DNA of 64,000 nt, taken from positions 1-64,000 of IMG/VR virus record IMGVR_UViG_3300032298_000424. One strand, written 5' to 3'. Each line of letters begins with the position of its first letter. Position 1 is the stretch's first letter. Below the pieces are notes generated by a model. That model made no database searches. It saw only the letters and a list, made by a program, of their open reading frames with translations, and had not been told where the DNA came from. The translations under genes were made by a program, and so were the position numbers. Origin of the DNA: a virus. Below are positions 26,141 to 34,477 of this stretch, piece after piece.

Positions 26141-27363
26141 CGTAGTAAACTTTTATCTTCTACGATTAGACTTACTTTCTCTTTTAGTTCATTAAAATAT
26201 TTTTCCCCAGCATTTAGAGGTATCAAGCCTCTAGCAATAGCATCATACTTAAATGTTGTCAGTTGAAGATCATGTTTAAGAGCAACTGATGCAAACCTAA
26301 CGCCTACATCTCGGCGCCATTTCCTAGATTTCATATCAAAAGCAAAGAAGTTACCAACTTGTCTAGTTGAGGTTATATCGTGCTCACTAATAAGCCAATC
26401 TAAAAATTCTTCAACTAAGCGTTGATTATCATAGTCGTTTTCTTCATATAGGTTTAATGCTTCATTAGCAGCAGCAAGTCCAATCACCGATCCGCTATTA
26501 GTCCATCCATGTACTATCCATTCGTTTTCTAATTGATTCCAAATTTGATTATGAATCGCAACAGCAGATAACGGTACATATCCAGCAGTAATACTCTTAG
26601 ATAGTATTATAAATGTTGGTTCTATTGGTAATGCATAGTAATGAAATGGTGAACCAGTCTTAAAAAATCCGGATGCAGATTCGTCTAATATTAGGTGAAT
26701 ATCGTTAGCTACACAAAAATAGTTTAATTCATCCCAGAATTGATATGAACATTGCAATACACCAGACAAATAAGTGAAAGGTTCTATAACAATAGAACTA
26801 ATCTTGTCTACATCCAATTTTGCCAATTCGTTTAATGTTGCTTGCCCATCGTTTCCAAATGGTGATAATAATTTGATATTCTCTGGCCAATCGGGTAGGT
26901 GTTGTCCTAATCCACCCAAATCACTAATAGCTCCTGTTAACCATGTAGATCCATGGTAAGATCCTTTGAATGTGATGATCTTCGTCCTATTGCTTTTTTG
27001 TTTTAGACGAGTCATATAAGACAATCTTAAAGCAGACTCTACAGCATCGGAGCCAGAACTACCAAAGAAAAATTTCTGATGGTGTGAAAAATAAGCCGCT
27101 AATCTTTTTGAGTATGTTACACCAATCTCAGCTAACATACTATTATTATGTCTACTGAACGGTAAAGTTTGGGAGGCATTATAAATAGCATTGGATATTG
27201 AATGTTGAGAGTAACCCAGGTTGCAGTTAATATTGCCGCACTGGGCATCTAGGATCCGCTGACCAGACTTTGCAATCAGGTGAAAGCCGTCAGCGGAACT
27301 GATGATCAATGGTTCTAAGTCCGAGTGATTGGTGTAAGGAAGAACATAGTTATAATTAAACAT
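26137..27363 (-). CDS. Class-III PLP-dependent aminotransferase
   Basis: A 408-aa protein (ATG 27363; an upstream in-frame start would invade the divergent gene). Motifs of fold-type I class-III aminotransferases and glutamate-1-semialdehyde mutases: GSSGSDAVESALRL (about 101-114, phosphate loop), FKGSYHGST, DESASGFFKTG (Asp near 227 contacts PLP), and SKSITAGYVPLSAV (Lys near 256, Schiff base). It is the only - strand gene inside the right + region. It ends in a 3-bp stop overlap with the HxH gene and starts 9 bp from a divergent gene. Substrate unknown; an amino-sugar or peptide-linked amine is possible given nearby modification enzymes. Confidence 0.85.
   Translation of the reverse strand: MFNYNYVLPYTNHSDLEPLIISSADGFHLIAKSGQRILDAQCGNINCNLGYSQHSISNAIYNASQTLPFSRHNNSMLAEIGVTYSKRLAAYFSHHQKFFFGSSGSDAVESALRLSYMTRLKQKSNRTKIITFKGSYHGSTWLTGAISDLGGLGQHLPDWPENIKLLSPFGNDGQATLNELAKLDVDKISSIVIEPFTYLSGVLQCSYQFWDELNYFCVANDIHLILDESASGFFKTGSPFHYYALPIEPTFIILSKSITAGYVPLSAVAIHNQIWNQLENEWIVHGWTNSGSVIGLAAANEALNLYEENDYDNQRLVEEFLDWLISEHDITSTRQVGNFFAFDMKSRKWRRDVGVRFASVALKHDLQLTTFKYDAIARGLIPLNAGEKYFNELKEKVSLIVEDKSLLR
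27180..27187 (+). promoter_or_regulatory. TATAAATA late promoter motif antisense inside the aminotransferase gene
   Basis: A perfect TATAAATA on the + strand, within the - strand aminotransferase coding sequence, about 190 bp before the + gene at 27373. It could start late transcription of the radical-SAM operon with a long leader antisense to the aminotransferase 5' end. A TATAAT at 27351-27356 with TTGGTG at 27329 is an alternative closer promoter. Confidence 0.45.
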
Positions 27364-27372
27364 GAGGATATA

Positions 27373-28332
27373 ATGAAACCTATAGTATTTTTTCAATGCG
27401 GTGAAACTCAAAGTACACCATGGCTAGATGCTATCCAAACTTGGAATTCAGATTCAGATATAAAAGGATTTTGGATAAATCCAAAGCATCCGCAATCATA
27501 TCTATATCACTTTGAAAAGAAAGAAAACAAGATAGTTTTCAATAAAAATGTTGGTTATGTAGAAGGATCTGATTTTGTAATTACTAAACAATTCGTGCAA
27601 CCTGGCATGGATATGAATCGATCAGTAACAAAGGGTATCAATATAGATTTTATCATTGAATGGTTAAATGCCAACGATGGTAAAGCTTTAGGATTCGGAA
27701 CATTTTTAAGTAGCGGATCACATGTCGATATTATCCAAAACAGTGTATACTATACTAGAGATCCTTGGATGGGTGGTCATATATTAGATATTGAAAAAAA
27801 TGAATTCATATCTAGCGATGATAACAATAAATTGAGCACTGTTACTTGGTTTTATGCATATAAAGTAAAAAATTTACCTATCTATCTTTTAGTATTTAAT
27901 CCGTCAACGACTACGATGGGAGATAATGTAGAATTCGAAACCGAAACTAATAGATATAGAATAATGGATCCTCACATGGGATACATGTCTACTCAATTTT
28001 TAAAACCAAAGATGAGTAAAAATGCATATCCATTAGAAGACAAATGGTATGTCGTAAAGGGTGAAGAGTTTAGTTTTGAAGTTGGTGCTTTAAGTACAAT
28101 TAAACTTGGTTTAGGAGAAATCATAGATCCAAGCTTAATTAAGGTTTTAAGTGATTTAAATTTAGAACATTTGGGTGATAATAAATATAAAGCTAGATTT
28201 AAGAATGGTCAACAGTCTGCTTATATTAGTATTAGAATGAACACAGGTAATACGATGGATTGGACATTTATCAATAGTGGCAATCGGTTAGTATATAATA
28301 TTAAGATTAGCAAACATTACGAAGAGGTTTAA
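27373..28332 (+). CDS. Unknown protein, 319 aa, first of the radical-SAM operon
   Basis: ATG 27373 is preceded by GAGGATATA. The soluble product is mixed alpha/beta and rich in aromatics (for example YYTRDPWMGGH at about 129-139, RIMDPHMGYMSTQF, EDKWYVVKGEEFSFEVG). The C-terminal 80 residues look beta-rich, ending in NIKISKHYEEV. No catalytic motif is recognised. The stop lies 2 nt before the Cys-rich peptide gene, so it is cotranscribed with it. Possible roles are a substrate-presenting partner or a fibre-associated protein. Confidence 0.6.
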   Translation: MKPIVFFQCGETQSTPWLDAIQTWNSDSDIKGFWINPKHPQSYLYHFEKKENKIVFNKNVGYVEGSDFVITKQFVQPGMDMNRSVTKGINIDFIIEWLNANDGKALGFGTFLSSGSHVDIIQNSVYYTRDPWMGGHILDIEKNEFISSDDNNKLSTVTWFYAYKVKNLPIYLLVFNPSTTTMGDNVEFETETNRYRIMDPHMGYMSTQFLKPKMSKNAYPLEDKWYVVKGEEFSFEVGALSTIKLGLGEIIDPSLIKVLSDLNLEHLGDNKYKARFKNGQQSAYISIRMNTGNTMDWTFINSGNRLVYNIKISKHYEEV

Positions 28333-28334
28333 AA

Positions 28335-28541
28335 ATGGGTATAGAAGATGTAAGCACGTTTACTACTGGATCTACTATTCCAGCAGAAAAGGCCGCAGCA
28401 GATACCGTTTCTGCTGATACATTTAGACAAATGCTGGATGTGCTAGAATCATTAGCATCTCACAGCCACATATTTTATGATGATTATAACACTGTCTGCG
28501 AATGTCAGTGTGCTTGTGCTTGTGGCCGTGGGACTGTATGA
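28335..28541 (+). CDS. 68-aa peptide with HxH domain and CxCxCxCxC tail (candidate modified peptide)
   Basis: A short protein with two parts. Residues 1-52 carry a helical HxH domain (SADTFRQMLDVLESLASHSH, then IFYDDY), similar to the 128-aa protein at 25754. The C-terminus has cysteines alternating with other residues: C-E-C-Q-C-A-C-A-C, then GRGTV. SD AGAGG precedes the ATG. Its stop overlaps the SPASM radical-SAM start by 4 nt (ATGA). The leader/core layout and coupling fit a RiPP precursor or a peptide to be cross-linked, while the HxH homology suggests a virion tip peptide; both may be true. Small size makes it easy to miss. Confidence 0.75.
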   Translation: MGIEDVSTFTTGSTIPAEKAAADTVSADTFRQMLDVLESLASHSHIFYDDYNTVCECQCACACGRGTV

Positions 28542-30259
28542 AAACTATTTGGTTAAAAACCGAAGCACAAAAACAAAGGCAGCAAGATCATAAAGCATCA
28601 GTAATAGAAACTGATGGACAGTTCCAATTCCTTAGCGAGAAAATTATCACTCCAAAGGGATTGGATAAAATTAATAAACTAATCTCAGTTGTTCCAAAGG
28701 AAAATGAGACTGTACTTAGTATAAGCAATACGAAATATCTGTTTAGTGAATTGAAGCAGATGAATCTTATATTAACTAATGCATGTAATTTGTCATGTTC
28801 TTATTGTTATGAGCAGCATAAGAAAGACTTTGGTAGATTTACCAATGAGTCTCTCTTGACTGCATATCGATTCTTAAAAGATGCAAATAATAACCAAAAG
28901 AAAGTATTTCAATTTTTTGGCGGCGAGCCTTTAATCCACAAAGATATCATCTTAGATTTCCTTCGTAAGAATAAAGAAGAATTACAAATTAACTCACGCG
29001 GTGAAACCAATACAGTTATCGGTATCGTCACTAATGGGTTATTACTGACTCAGCCTTTAGTCGATGAATATTTCTCGCACGACTTTACATATATGCTTAT
29101 CTCGCTAGATACAGATAAATCTGAGGTCGATCATAGAGAGATCGGTCAAGATAAGATAAACAAGCTCATGGATCAGATCCAAACAATCCCAGAAGAGCCA
29201 AAATTTCAAAAGCGAGTCACTGTACGTTGTACTCTTGCCAGAGAGAATGCACCTTATTTTGCAGAGTTTGTTGATAACTTATACGAGCGAGGAATTAGAC
29301 GTTTAGTAGTTCATCCGCTCATATTAGATTCTGCGAGAGGATTCATTCAATGGACTGAGCAAGAATGGAATACTTTGCATAATGACATATTAAACTCTCT
29401 AGATAAGTATGAAGACTTACAAATACATTTTAGTGAAGGTGTTGGTAAGAAAGGCGAAGAGAACTGTATGATTGGTTCTGATATGATAGCTATTGATGCC
29501 AGTGGAGATTTTTCAGGTTGTTATTTTTTCACAAATCAAAAAGGCGGTTCAACTGCCGATACTATATTAGGCAATGTTTTTAATAATACGATCTATATCG
29601 ATCGTTATAAGCACTTCCAAAAAGAATATGCTAAGATGTTTGAAGAGGAAGAACAATGTAAGACATGTGACTATAAGAATGCATGCTATCAGTGTCCAGC
29701 AGGTAACTTAGATACTGGCACACGTATGTTTAGACCAGATGATATGTGTCAAAAGATCGTTAAGCTTTATGTAGATTTGCAAGAAGATATTGCTAAGAAA
29801 CAATTTAAGATTAAGTATGATACATTAGTTCGCGCATTACATACTGAAGGATATGAACTAACATTCCTTAAAGCTATCAGCTATATGTTATTTTATTATG
29901 TTTATCAATATCATCCATCACTTGATAAAGTGCATAATGATCTCGTTAATAAATTTAAAAATCCTCAAAGGTTGTTGGGTTTTTGGTTAGAGATCATGGA
30001 AGGTAAACATAAAGAACTAGATGAAGTTAAACCAGAAGAATTCCTCGATACAATACAAGAATTGATTGGTGATAAACAAGTAAGCATCGATGACTTTTAT
30101 TATCAAATTTTGGCTAAAAGAAACATGCCAACTGGTAGAATTGTTAAAGTACAAAATCAAATGCAAGAAGTATTCTTCTTAGCATTACTCCACGTATTGA
30201 TATTGGCGTCCGATGATCGGGCTTTAGATGATGCAATCAGCTATAAACTTCTACAATAA
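28538..30259 (+). CDS. Radical SAM/SPASM peptide-modifying-type enzyme (573 aa)
   Basis: The start at 28538 overlaps the peptide stop as ATGA. The radical-SAM core has C83-x3-C87-x2-C90 (NACNLSCSYCYE) and GGEP at 128-131. A C-terminal SPASM-type cysteine set follows: ENC..., GDFSGCYFF, then CKTCDYKNACYQC and DDMC, able to hold auxiliary 4Fe-4S clusters. About 160 extra helical residues follow. SPASM enzymes typically install thioether, C-C or other modifications on peptides. The coupled Cys-rich peptide immediately upstream is the obvious candidate substrate, by inference. Confidence 0.88.
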   Translation: MKTIWLKTEAQKQRQQDHKASVIETDGQFQFLSEKIITPKGLDKINKLISVVPKENETVLSISNTKYLFSELKQMNLILTNACNLSCSYCYEQHKKDFGRFTNESLLTAYRFLKDANNNQKKVFQFFGGEPLIHKDIILDFLRKNKEELQINSRGETNTVIGIVTNGLLLTQPLVDEYFSHDFTYMLISLDTDKSEVDHREIGQDKINKLMDQIQTIPEEPKFQKRVTVRCTLARENAPYFAEFVDNLYERGIRRLVVHPLILDSARGFIQWTEQEWNTLHNDILNSLDKYEDLQIHFSEGVGKKGEENCMIGSDMIAIDASGDFSGCYFFTNQKGGSTADTILGNVFNNTIYIDRYKHFQKEYAKMFEEEEQCKTCDYKNACYQCPAGNLDTGTRMFRPDDMCQKIVKLYVDLQEDIAKKQFKIKYDTLVRALHTEGYELTFLKAISYMLFYYVYQYHPSLDKVHNDLVNKFKNPQRLLGFWLEIMEGKHKELDEVKPEEFLDTIQELIGDKQVSIDDFYYQILAKRNMPTGRIVKVQNQMQEVFFLALLHVLILASDDRALDDAISYKLLQ

Positions 30260-31346
30260 ACGAGATAAGCCTCTTAATAATGTTAAGATGCTTATCATTT
30301 ACCTTGGGAATAAGTGTAACTTTGATTGTGTATATTGTGATCGAGGTTATATTGAATCGCTTGGCGGTCAATCGTTAAACGGAAACACAACTCAAGAGTT
30401 ACAAGATTTTTTCTTGTGGGCAGAAAAACAAGAAAATAAAGTTGAATGGGTATCTTTCCATGGTGGTGAGCCATTGTTATTCGCAAAACGCATGGAACAA
30501 TGTCTTGAATGGTTGATGCCAATCGCTGAACGCAATGGTTGGAAAGTTGGAATGACCACCAATGGTTCTCTAGTAAAAGAAAATCAGCATATATTTGAGA
30601 AGTATTCTGGCAAACTTGGTGCAACTATAAGCTATGACTTCATGTTCCAAGAAGAGAATCGTGATAGATTGAATGTAGTAGAGATGGCTGAAGTATTAAA
30701 TCAGCATTGTTTTGATTGGAAGTGGCAATATGTTCTGCCTATTGAAGATAGACGTGCATTCTCATTTGAAAATGTACAATCTATAGTAGACACGTGTTAT
30801 AGCACTGGATGTAAGACTGTAAATGTCATTCCTCTAAGACATCATCGCGGAGAAGACAAATTTGATGTTATAATAGATCGAATTAATTTACCGCAATTCT
30901 TTGGTGCATTTCTCGAGTTTATCCAAATATTGTATATAAAAAAGTTAAATATTTTTATCGATGGTAATTATGATAAGATTGACAAAGCATATTTTGCAGA
31001 ACATAATAAGCTAATCTTATCTCCCGACGGATATCTGTATCCAGAATTCGATTTCTTAGAATATAAAGTTGAGAATACCCGCATAGGCAAATGGCAAGAT
31101 GGAGTAGAAGTTTGGCAACCCATCGGAGATCAAAGTAGAATACATGAATCGTGTGATTCATGCGAACAAAAAGCAAGTTGCGGTTTAAAATATCTTTATA
31201 AGTTGTTCGACAAACAACCGCAAGGAAGTTGTAAAGATTTCTATAAATTTGTTGATGTAGCTATAATGCATAATGCTGAATTGAAAAAGGAAAAAAGTTT
31301 ATTCCAGAGGATCGGTATAGATAATCAATTCAAGGTGAATAAATGA
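30228..31346 (+). CDS. Second radical SAM enzyme with short Cys-rich C-terminus (372 aa)
   Basis: CX3CX2C at about 30-37 (NKCNFDCVYCDRG) and FHGGEPLLF at about 78-86. The C-terminus has CDSCEQKASC followed by GSCKDFY, a reduced SPASM/twitch-like cluster site. ATGATG at 30228/30231 overlaps the first radical-SAM gene by 32 nt; M21 (30288) immediately before the core is a less likely start. Divergent from its neighbours in length and cluster site, so it probably catalyses a different step on the same substrate. Confidence 0.82.
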   Translation: MMQSAINFYNKRDKPLNNVKMLIIYLGNKCNFDCVYCDRGYIESLGGQSLNGNTTQELQDFFLWAEKQENKVEWVSFHGGEPLLFAKRMEQCLEWLMPIAERNGWKVGMTTNGSLVKENQHIFEKYSGKLGATISYDFMFQEENRDRLNVVEMAEVLNQHCFDWKWQYVLPIEDRRAFSFENVQSIVDTCYSTGCKTVNVIPLRHHRGEDKFDVIIDRINLPQFFGAFLEFIQILYIKKLNIFIDGNYDKIDKAYFAEHNKLILSPDGYLYPEFDFLEYKVENTRIGKWQDGVEVWQPIGDQSRIHESCDSCEQKASCGLKYLYKLFDKQPQGSCKDFYKFVDVAIMHNAELKKEKSLFQRIGIDNQFKVNK

Positions 31347-32401
31347 ATAGAGACGATTTCGACAATTATCCAGATCTAGCACAATATTGGTTAAGGGAAG
31401 ATGCACTACGTTCATTAGACTATGATGTATATTTTAGTGTTGGTACAAGATACTATTGTGATGCTGGTTGCAAAGTATGTTATATTAAAGATCACTTAAA
31501 AGAAACGAAAGATTTATCTAATTTTGGAAATGATTTAGATAAACACCAAGAAGAATGGTTTAAGTTTTTTAAATATTTCGGTGTAATTAGAACTAATGAC
31601 GATCTATACTATCTAAAGCATAATCATCAAAAAGAGTATGAGTGGTATCAAAAATATGGTCATATGTTTGAATTATGTATTACTGATAATGCTATATTTA
31701 GGACACTAGAATTAGATGACATTAATTTAGCCAGTATTGCAGACATCTCAATAAGTACAGATTTTTTGAATCATGTTGGTGTAGAAAAAGTATTGGTTGC
31801 ATGTAAACAGCTTTATGATAAATTTGGCGTTAGAAAGATAAAGTATATTGACTGCGGTCACCCAGAACTATTTAAAGATATTATAGAATGGGCTAATAAA
31901 TTAGATTTACATAATTGTGTACATCATGATTTTAGAACTAATCACAGAGATATACTACACCATGCTTGGGCAGAATACCAAAATACGTGGGTAATTAATG
32001 ATGATAAAGGTTTGATGCACATCTATAGAGAATCAGTACATCTTTACTATGATAGATTTTTCTTTTCATCAGATGATGCTACCGACTTAACGATTGAACC
32101 GTTTTATCAATTTGACAATAGTATAGACATAAAAGCTTTTATGGTTAAGATGTTACAAGGTAAACAAACCTTATATAATCTTTGGAAAAATAGACCCATT
32201 GAAAAAAGATTTAGAGATTACTATACGACAACCATGCAATATATTATCAATGAAAATTTTAATTTTATCCCTAGAATTATGATGTCTCCAAAGGCAAAGT
32301 TTTTTTACAAATTACTAGAAGAAGGATGGATCCAAACTCCATACGGTCTTCTTAAGTCATCTGAATCAGATAAGATTATACCAATTATAGGCACAAAATG
32401 A
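31343..32401 (+). CDS. Divergent radical-SAM-like protein (352 aa)
   Basis: It contains CDAGCKVCYIKDHL with C39-x3-C43-x2-C46, the spacing used to bind the radical-SAM 4Fe-4S cluster, but no clear GGEP motif and no SPASM cysteines. The remainder is an alpha/beta protein with many Tyr/His residues (LHNCVHHDFRTNHRDILHHAW near 190-210). It is joined by 4-nt overlaps at both ends to bona fide radical-SAM genes. It may be a diverged enzyme or a partner subunit. The family call rests mainly on the three cysteines and the context. Confidence 0.6.
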   Translation: MNRDDFDNYPDLAQYWLREDALRSLDYDVYFSVGTRYYCDAGCKVCYIKDHLKETKDLSNFGNDLDKHQEEWFKFFKYFGVIRTNDDLYYLKHNHQKEYEWYQKYGHMFELCITDNAIFRTLELDDINLASIADISISTDFLNHVGVEKVLVACKQLYDKFGVRKIKYIDCGHPELFKDIIEWANKLDLHNCVHHDFRTNHRDILHHAWAEYQNTWVINDDKGLMHIYRESVHLYYDRFFFSSDDATDLTIEPFYQFDNSIDIKAFMVKMLQGKQTLYNLWKNRPIEKRFRDYYTTTMQYIINENFNFIPRIMMSPKAKFFYKLLEEGWIQTPYGLLKSSESDKIIPIIGTK

Positions 32402-33729
32402 GCTTTAGTAAATTTCAAACACAATCTGGTAAAGTATTCTATTATAGAAACTTAGACAATAGTCTTCATAATGATAAGGGTGAGATTTTATCTTTACCTC
32501 CTAAAGAAGGTTATGAATTCTTTGAAAATGTACAACATAATTTTGGTGTGCAACATAAGACGAATAAACCAACTGCATTACGCATTCTTCTAGGACATGC
32601 GTGTAATTACTCATGCACATATTGCATGCAAAAAGATATTGGCAATCCTGATGAGAAACCACAAAATTTTTGGTTAGAATCATTTGTAGAATCTATTAAC
32701 AAATATCTTGACTTAGAAAACTTAGAACGCATTGAACTTTGGGGTGGAGAACCATTCCTTTATTGGAATGATATGGTTCCGATCATGAAATTACTTGATG
32801 GTCCAGGTCGACACTTCTATATCTCTACAAATGCATCACCACTAAGACAAAAGCACGTAGATTTCTTCAAGACTTTAACTGCTAGTGTCATGATGGGTAT
32901 TTCACACGATGGTCCAGGTCATGAGCGTCTTCGCGGAGAAGATATCTTTGATAAGAAGAGTGTTGTTGATGTTATCAAGCAATTTGATGATATGAGTCCT
33001 AAGGTACAATATAGTTTTAATTCTGTTGTCTCTGCTACAAACTTTGATATGTTTGAGATTAATGATTATTTTAAAGCAGTTAAAGATAAGTTGGGTTTGA
33101 AGCATGCGAGGATCAGTTACATTCCTGCACGAGTTTATGACGATACAGATTCTAAAAACTCAGCTGATCATGTTATTAAAGGTGATGATCTACCCAAGTT
33201 TAAGAAGATAGTCAATGACTATATTAAAGCTGCTATCAAGCAATTGAGAGAGGGCGGAGATCGCATATTAAACTCTAATGTTATCGATGGAGATGCTGGA
33301 GTTCTTAAGTATGCCGCTTTAACTCGACATCAAATACCTATTACGATGACGTCGAATTGTGGAGCTGATGCAGCTGACATCCTTTCTATGGATATTATGG
33401 GACAAGTTAGATTATGCCCACACACCTCTGAGAAATTTAAAGGAGGTCATATCAAAGATATTAAAAGTGTTAAGATCATACAATTAGATTTAGATAGAAA
33501 ACACGAGCATTGTTATACATGTCCAGTTAGAAGACTTTGTAAGTCTAGTTGTCCTATTAAATTTCCCGATGAAGTGTTTATGCATAATTGTAGAGTAGAA
33601 AAGATTTGGTATTCTGCTATTCAACAAAACGCATTCTCATTATTGTTTAATGAACCCATAGAATTATTAGAAACTGGATTAAATGAAATTAGACCTAAAG
33701 AAGATACAAGAGCACCGATCTCAGCTTGA
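32398..33729 (+). CDS. Radical SAM/SPASM enzyme (443 aa)
   Basis: A CX3CX2C cluster site at C69, C73 and C76 (HACNYSCTYCMQ), LWGGEPFLYW with GGEP at 116-119, and a SPASM region: SNCGADAADILSMDIMGQVR, LCPHTSEKF, then CYTCPVRRLCKSSC and HNC. This resembles peptide-maturase families (AnSME/SPASM). It overlaps the preceding gene by 4 nt and the DUF3050 gene by 47 nt. It is the second complete SPASM enzyme of the operon. Confidence 0.87.
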   Translation: MSFSKFQTQSGKVFYYRNLDNSLHNDKGEILSLPPKEGYEFFENVQHNFGVQHKTNKPTALRILLGHACNYSCTYCMQKDIGNPDEKPQNFWLESFVESINKYLDLENLERIELWGGEPFLYWNDMVPIMKLLDGPGRHFYISTNASPLRQKHVDFFKTLTASVMMGISHDGPGHERLRGEDIFDKKSVVDVIKQFDDMSPKVQYSFNSVVSATNFDMFEINDYFKAVKDKLGLKHARISYIPARVYDDTDSKNSADHVIKGDDLPKFKKIVNDYIKAAIKQLREGGDRILNSNVIDGDAGVLKYAALTRHQIPITMTSNCGADAADILSMDIMGQVRLCPHTSEKFKGGHIKDIKSVKIIQLDLDRKHEHCYTCPVRRLCKSSCPIKFPDEVFMHNCRVEKIWYSAIQQNAFSLLFNEPIELLETGLNEIRPKEDTRAPISA

Positions 33730-34438
33730 GAATCATTCTCTTCTTGTAACTAATACTATACAATCTATTGAAGATCTTAGAATCTTCATGAAATATCATG
33801 TCTTTGCGGTATGGGATTTCATGAGTCTATTAAAGACTATACAGCACAATGTGGTGCCAACTAGTAACATATGGTTACCAACTCCTGGCACAAGGTCTGA
33901 TATAGCTAGGATGATTAATGAGATAGTCCTCTGTGAGGAATCTGATATATCTCCCGATGGTAAATCATCTATAAGTCATTTCGACCTATACTTACAGTCA
34001 ATGATGGAAGTAGGTGCTGATACAATGCCTGTTAGAAATTACCTGGATGCGGTTAGCAAGTTTAATTCACACATAGACTGTGAGTATGTTCCAAAGGCTT
34101 CTATGGATTTCGTAAAAACCACATTTGATGCTATAAAAATGGGTCCTCATTGTGCTGCAGCTTCATTTTGTTACGGTAGAGAATCAGTAATCCCTGCAAT
34201 GTTTAAAAGATTACTTAAACAGATTGATATATCAGAAACTGATGCTCCTAAGTTTCACTATTACTTAGAAAGACACATCCAGGTTGATGGAGAAAGTCAT
34301 GGACCAATGTCAGAACATTTGGTTAATTATTTTTGTAAGGATGATCCATTCCTTATTCATGAGGCCGAACAAGCGGCGATTACAGCTATCAAAGCTAGAA
34401 TTAAACTATTTGATGACATAGAATCGCAACTCATATAA
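33683..34438 (+). CDS. DUF3050 (heme-oxygenase-like diiron oxidase family) protein
   Basis: A 251-aa protein with the DUF3050 pattern: YHVFAVWDFMSLLKTIQ (about 38-54), RMINEIVLCEESD (about 76-88), SHFDLYLQSM, GPHCAAASFCYGRESVIPAM, and HYYLERHIQVDGESHGPM. The conserved E, H and D residues (H39, E84/E85, H99 and the HIQVDGESHG block) are suitable metal ligands of the heme-oxygenase-like fold that includes diiron oxidases. It ends the radical-SAM operon. Its start overlaps the upstream gene by 47 nt. A terminal oxidation step in a modification pathway is inferred from position. Confidence 0.8.
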   Translation: MKLDLKKIQEHRSQLENHSLLVTNTIQSIEDLRIFMKYHVFAVWDFMSLLKTIQHNVVPTSNIWLPTPGTRSDIARMINEIVLCEESDISPDGKSSISHFDLYLQSMMEVGADTMPVRNYLDAVSKFNSHIDCEYVPKASMDFVKTTFDAIKMGPHCAAASFCYGRESVIPAMFKRLLKQIDISETDAPKFHYYLERHIQVDGESHGPMSEHLVNYFCKDDPFLIHEAEQAAITAIKARIKLFDDIESQLI

Positions 34439-34441
34439 ATA
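34434..34441 (+). promoter_or_regulatory. T4-like late promoter TATAAATA
   Basis: A perfect TATAAATA overlapping the DUF3050 stop, 36 nt before the next ATG (34478). It separates the enzyme cassette from the fibre operon, so the two can be transcribed independently. Confidence 0.78.
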
Positions 34442-34477
34442 AAGCCAGAATAACTCTTTTTTTGGATTTTGCTATAA

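Noticed and set aside
26137-27363. Assignment of the aminotransferase as HemL (glutamate-1-semialdehyde mutase)
   Set aside because: Class-III motifs fit HemL-like and many other enzymes, and no haem or porphyrin neighbours are present, so the specific reaction is left open.
28180-28187. AATAAATA inside the 319-aa gene
   Set aside because: It lies within coding sequence, about 148 bp before the peptide gene, and such 8-mers are expected by chance in AT-rich DNA. Retained only as a weak possibility.
28335-34438. PQQ, mycofactocin or nitrogenase-cofactor biosynthesis as an explanation of the radical-SAM genes
   Set aside because: No PqqA/MftA-like precursor (Glu-Tyr or Val-Tyr core) and no PqqC/MftC partner set was seen; the small gene has a Cys-alternating tail instead.
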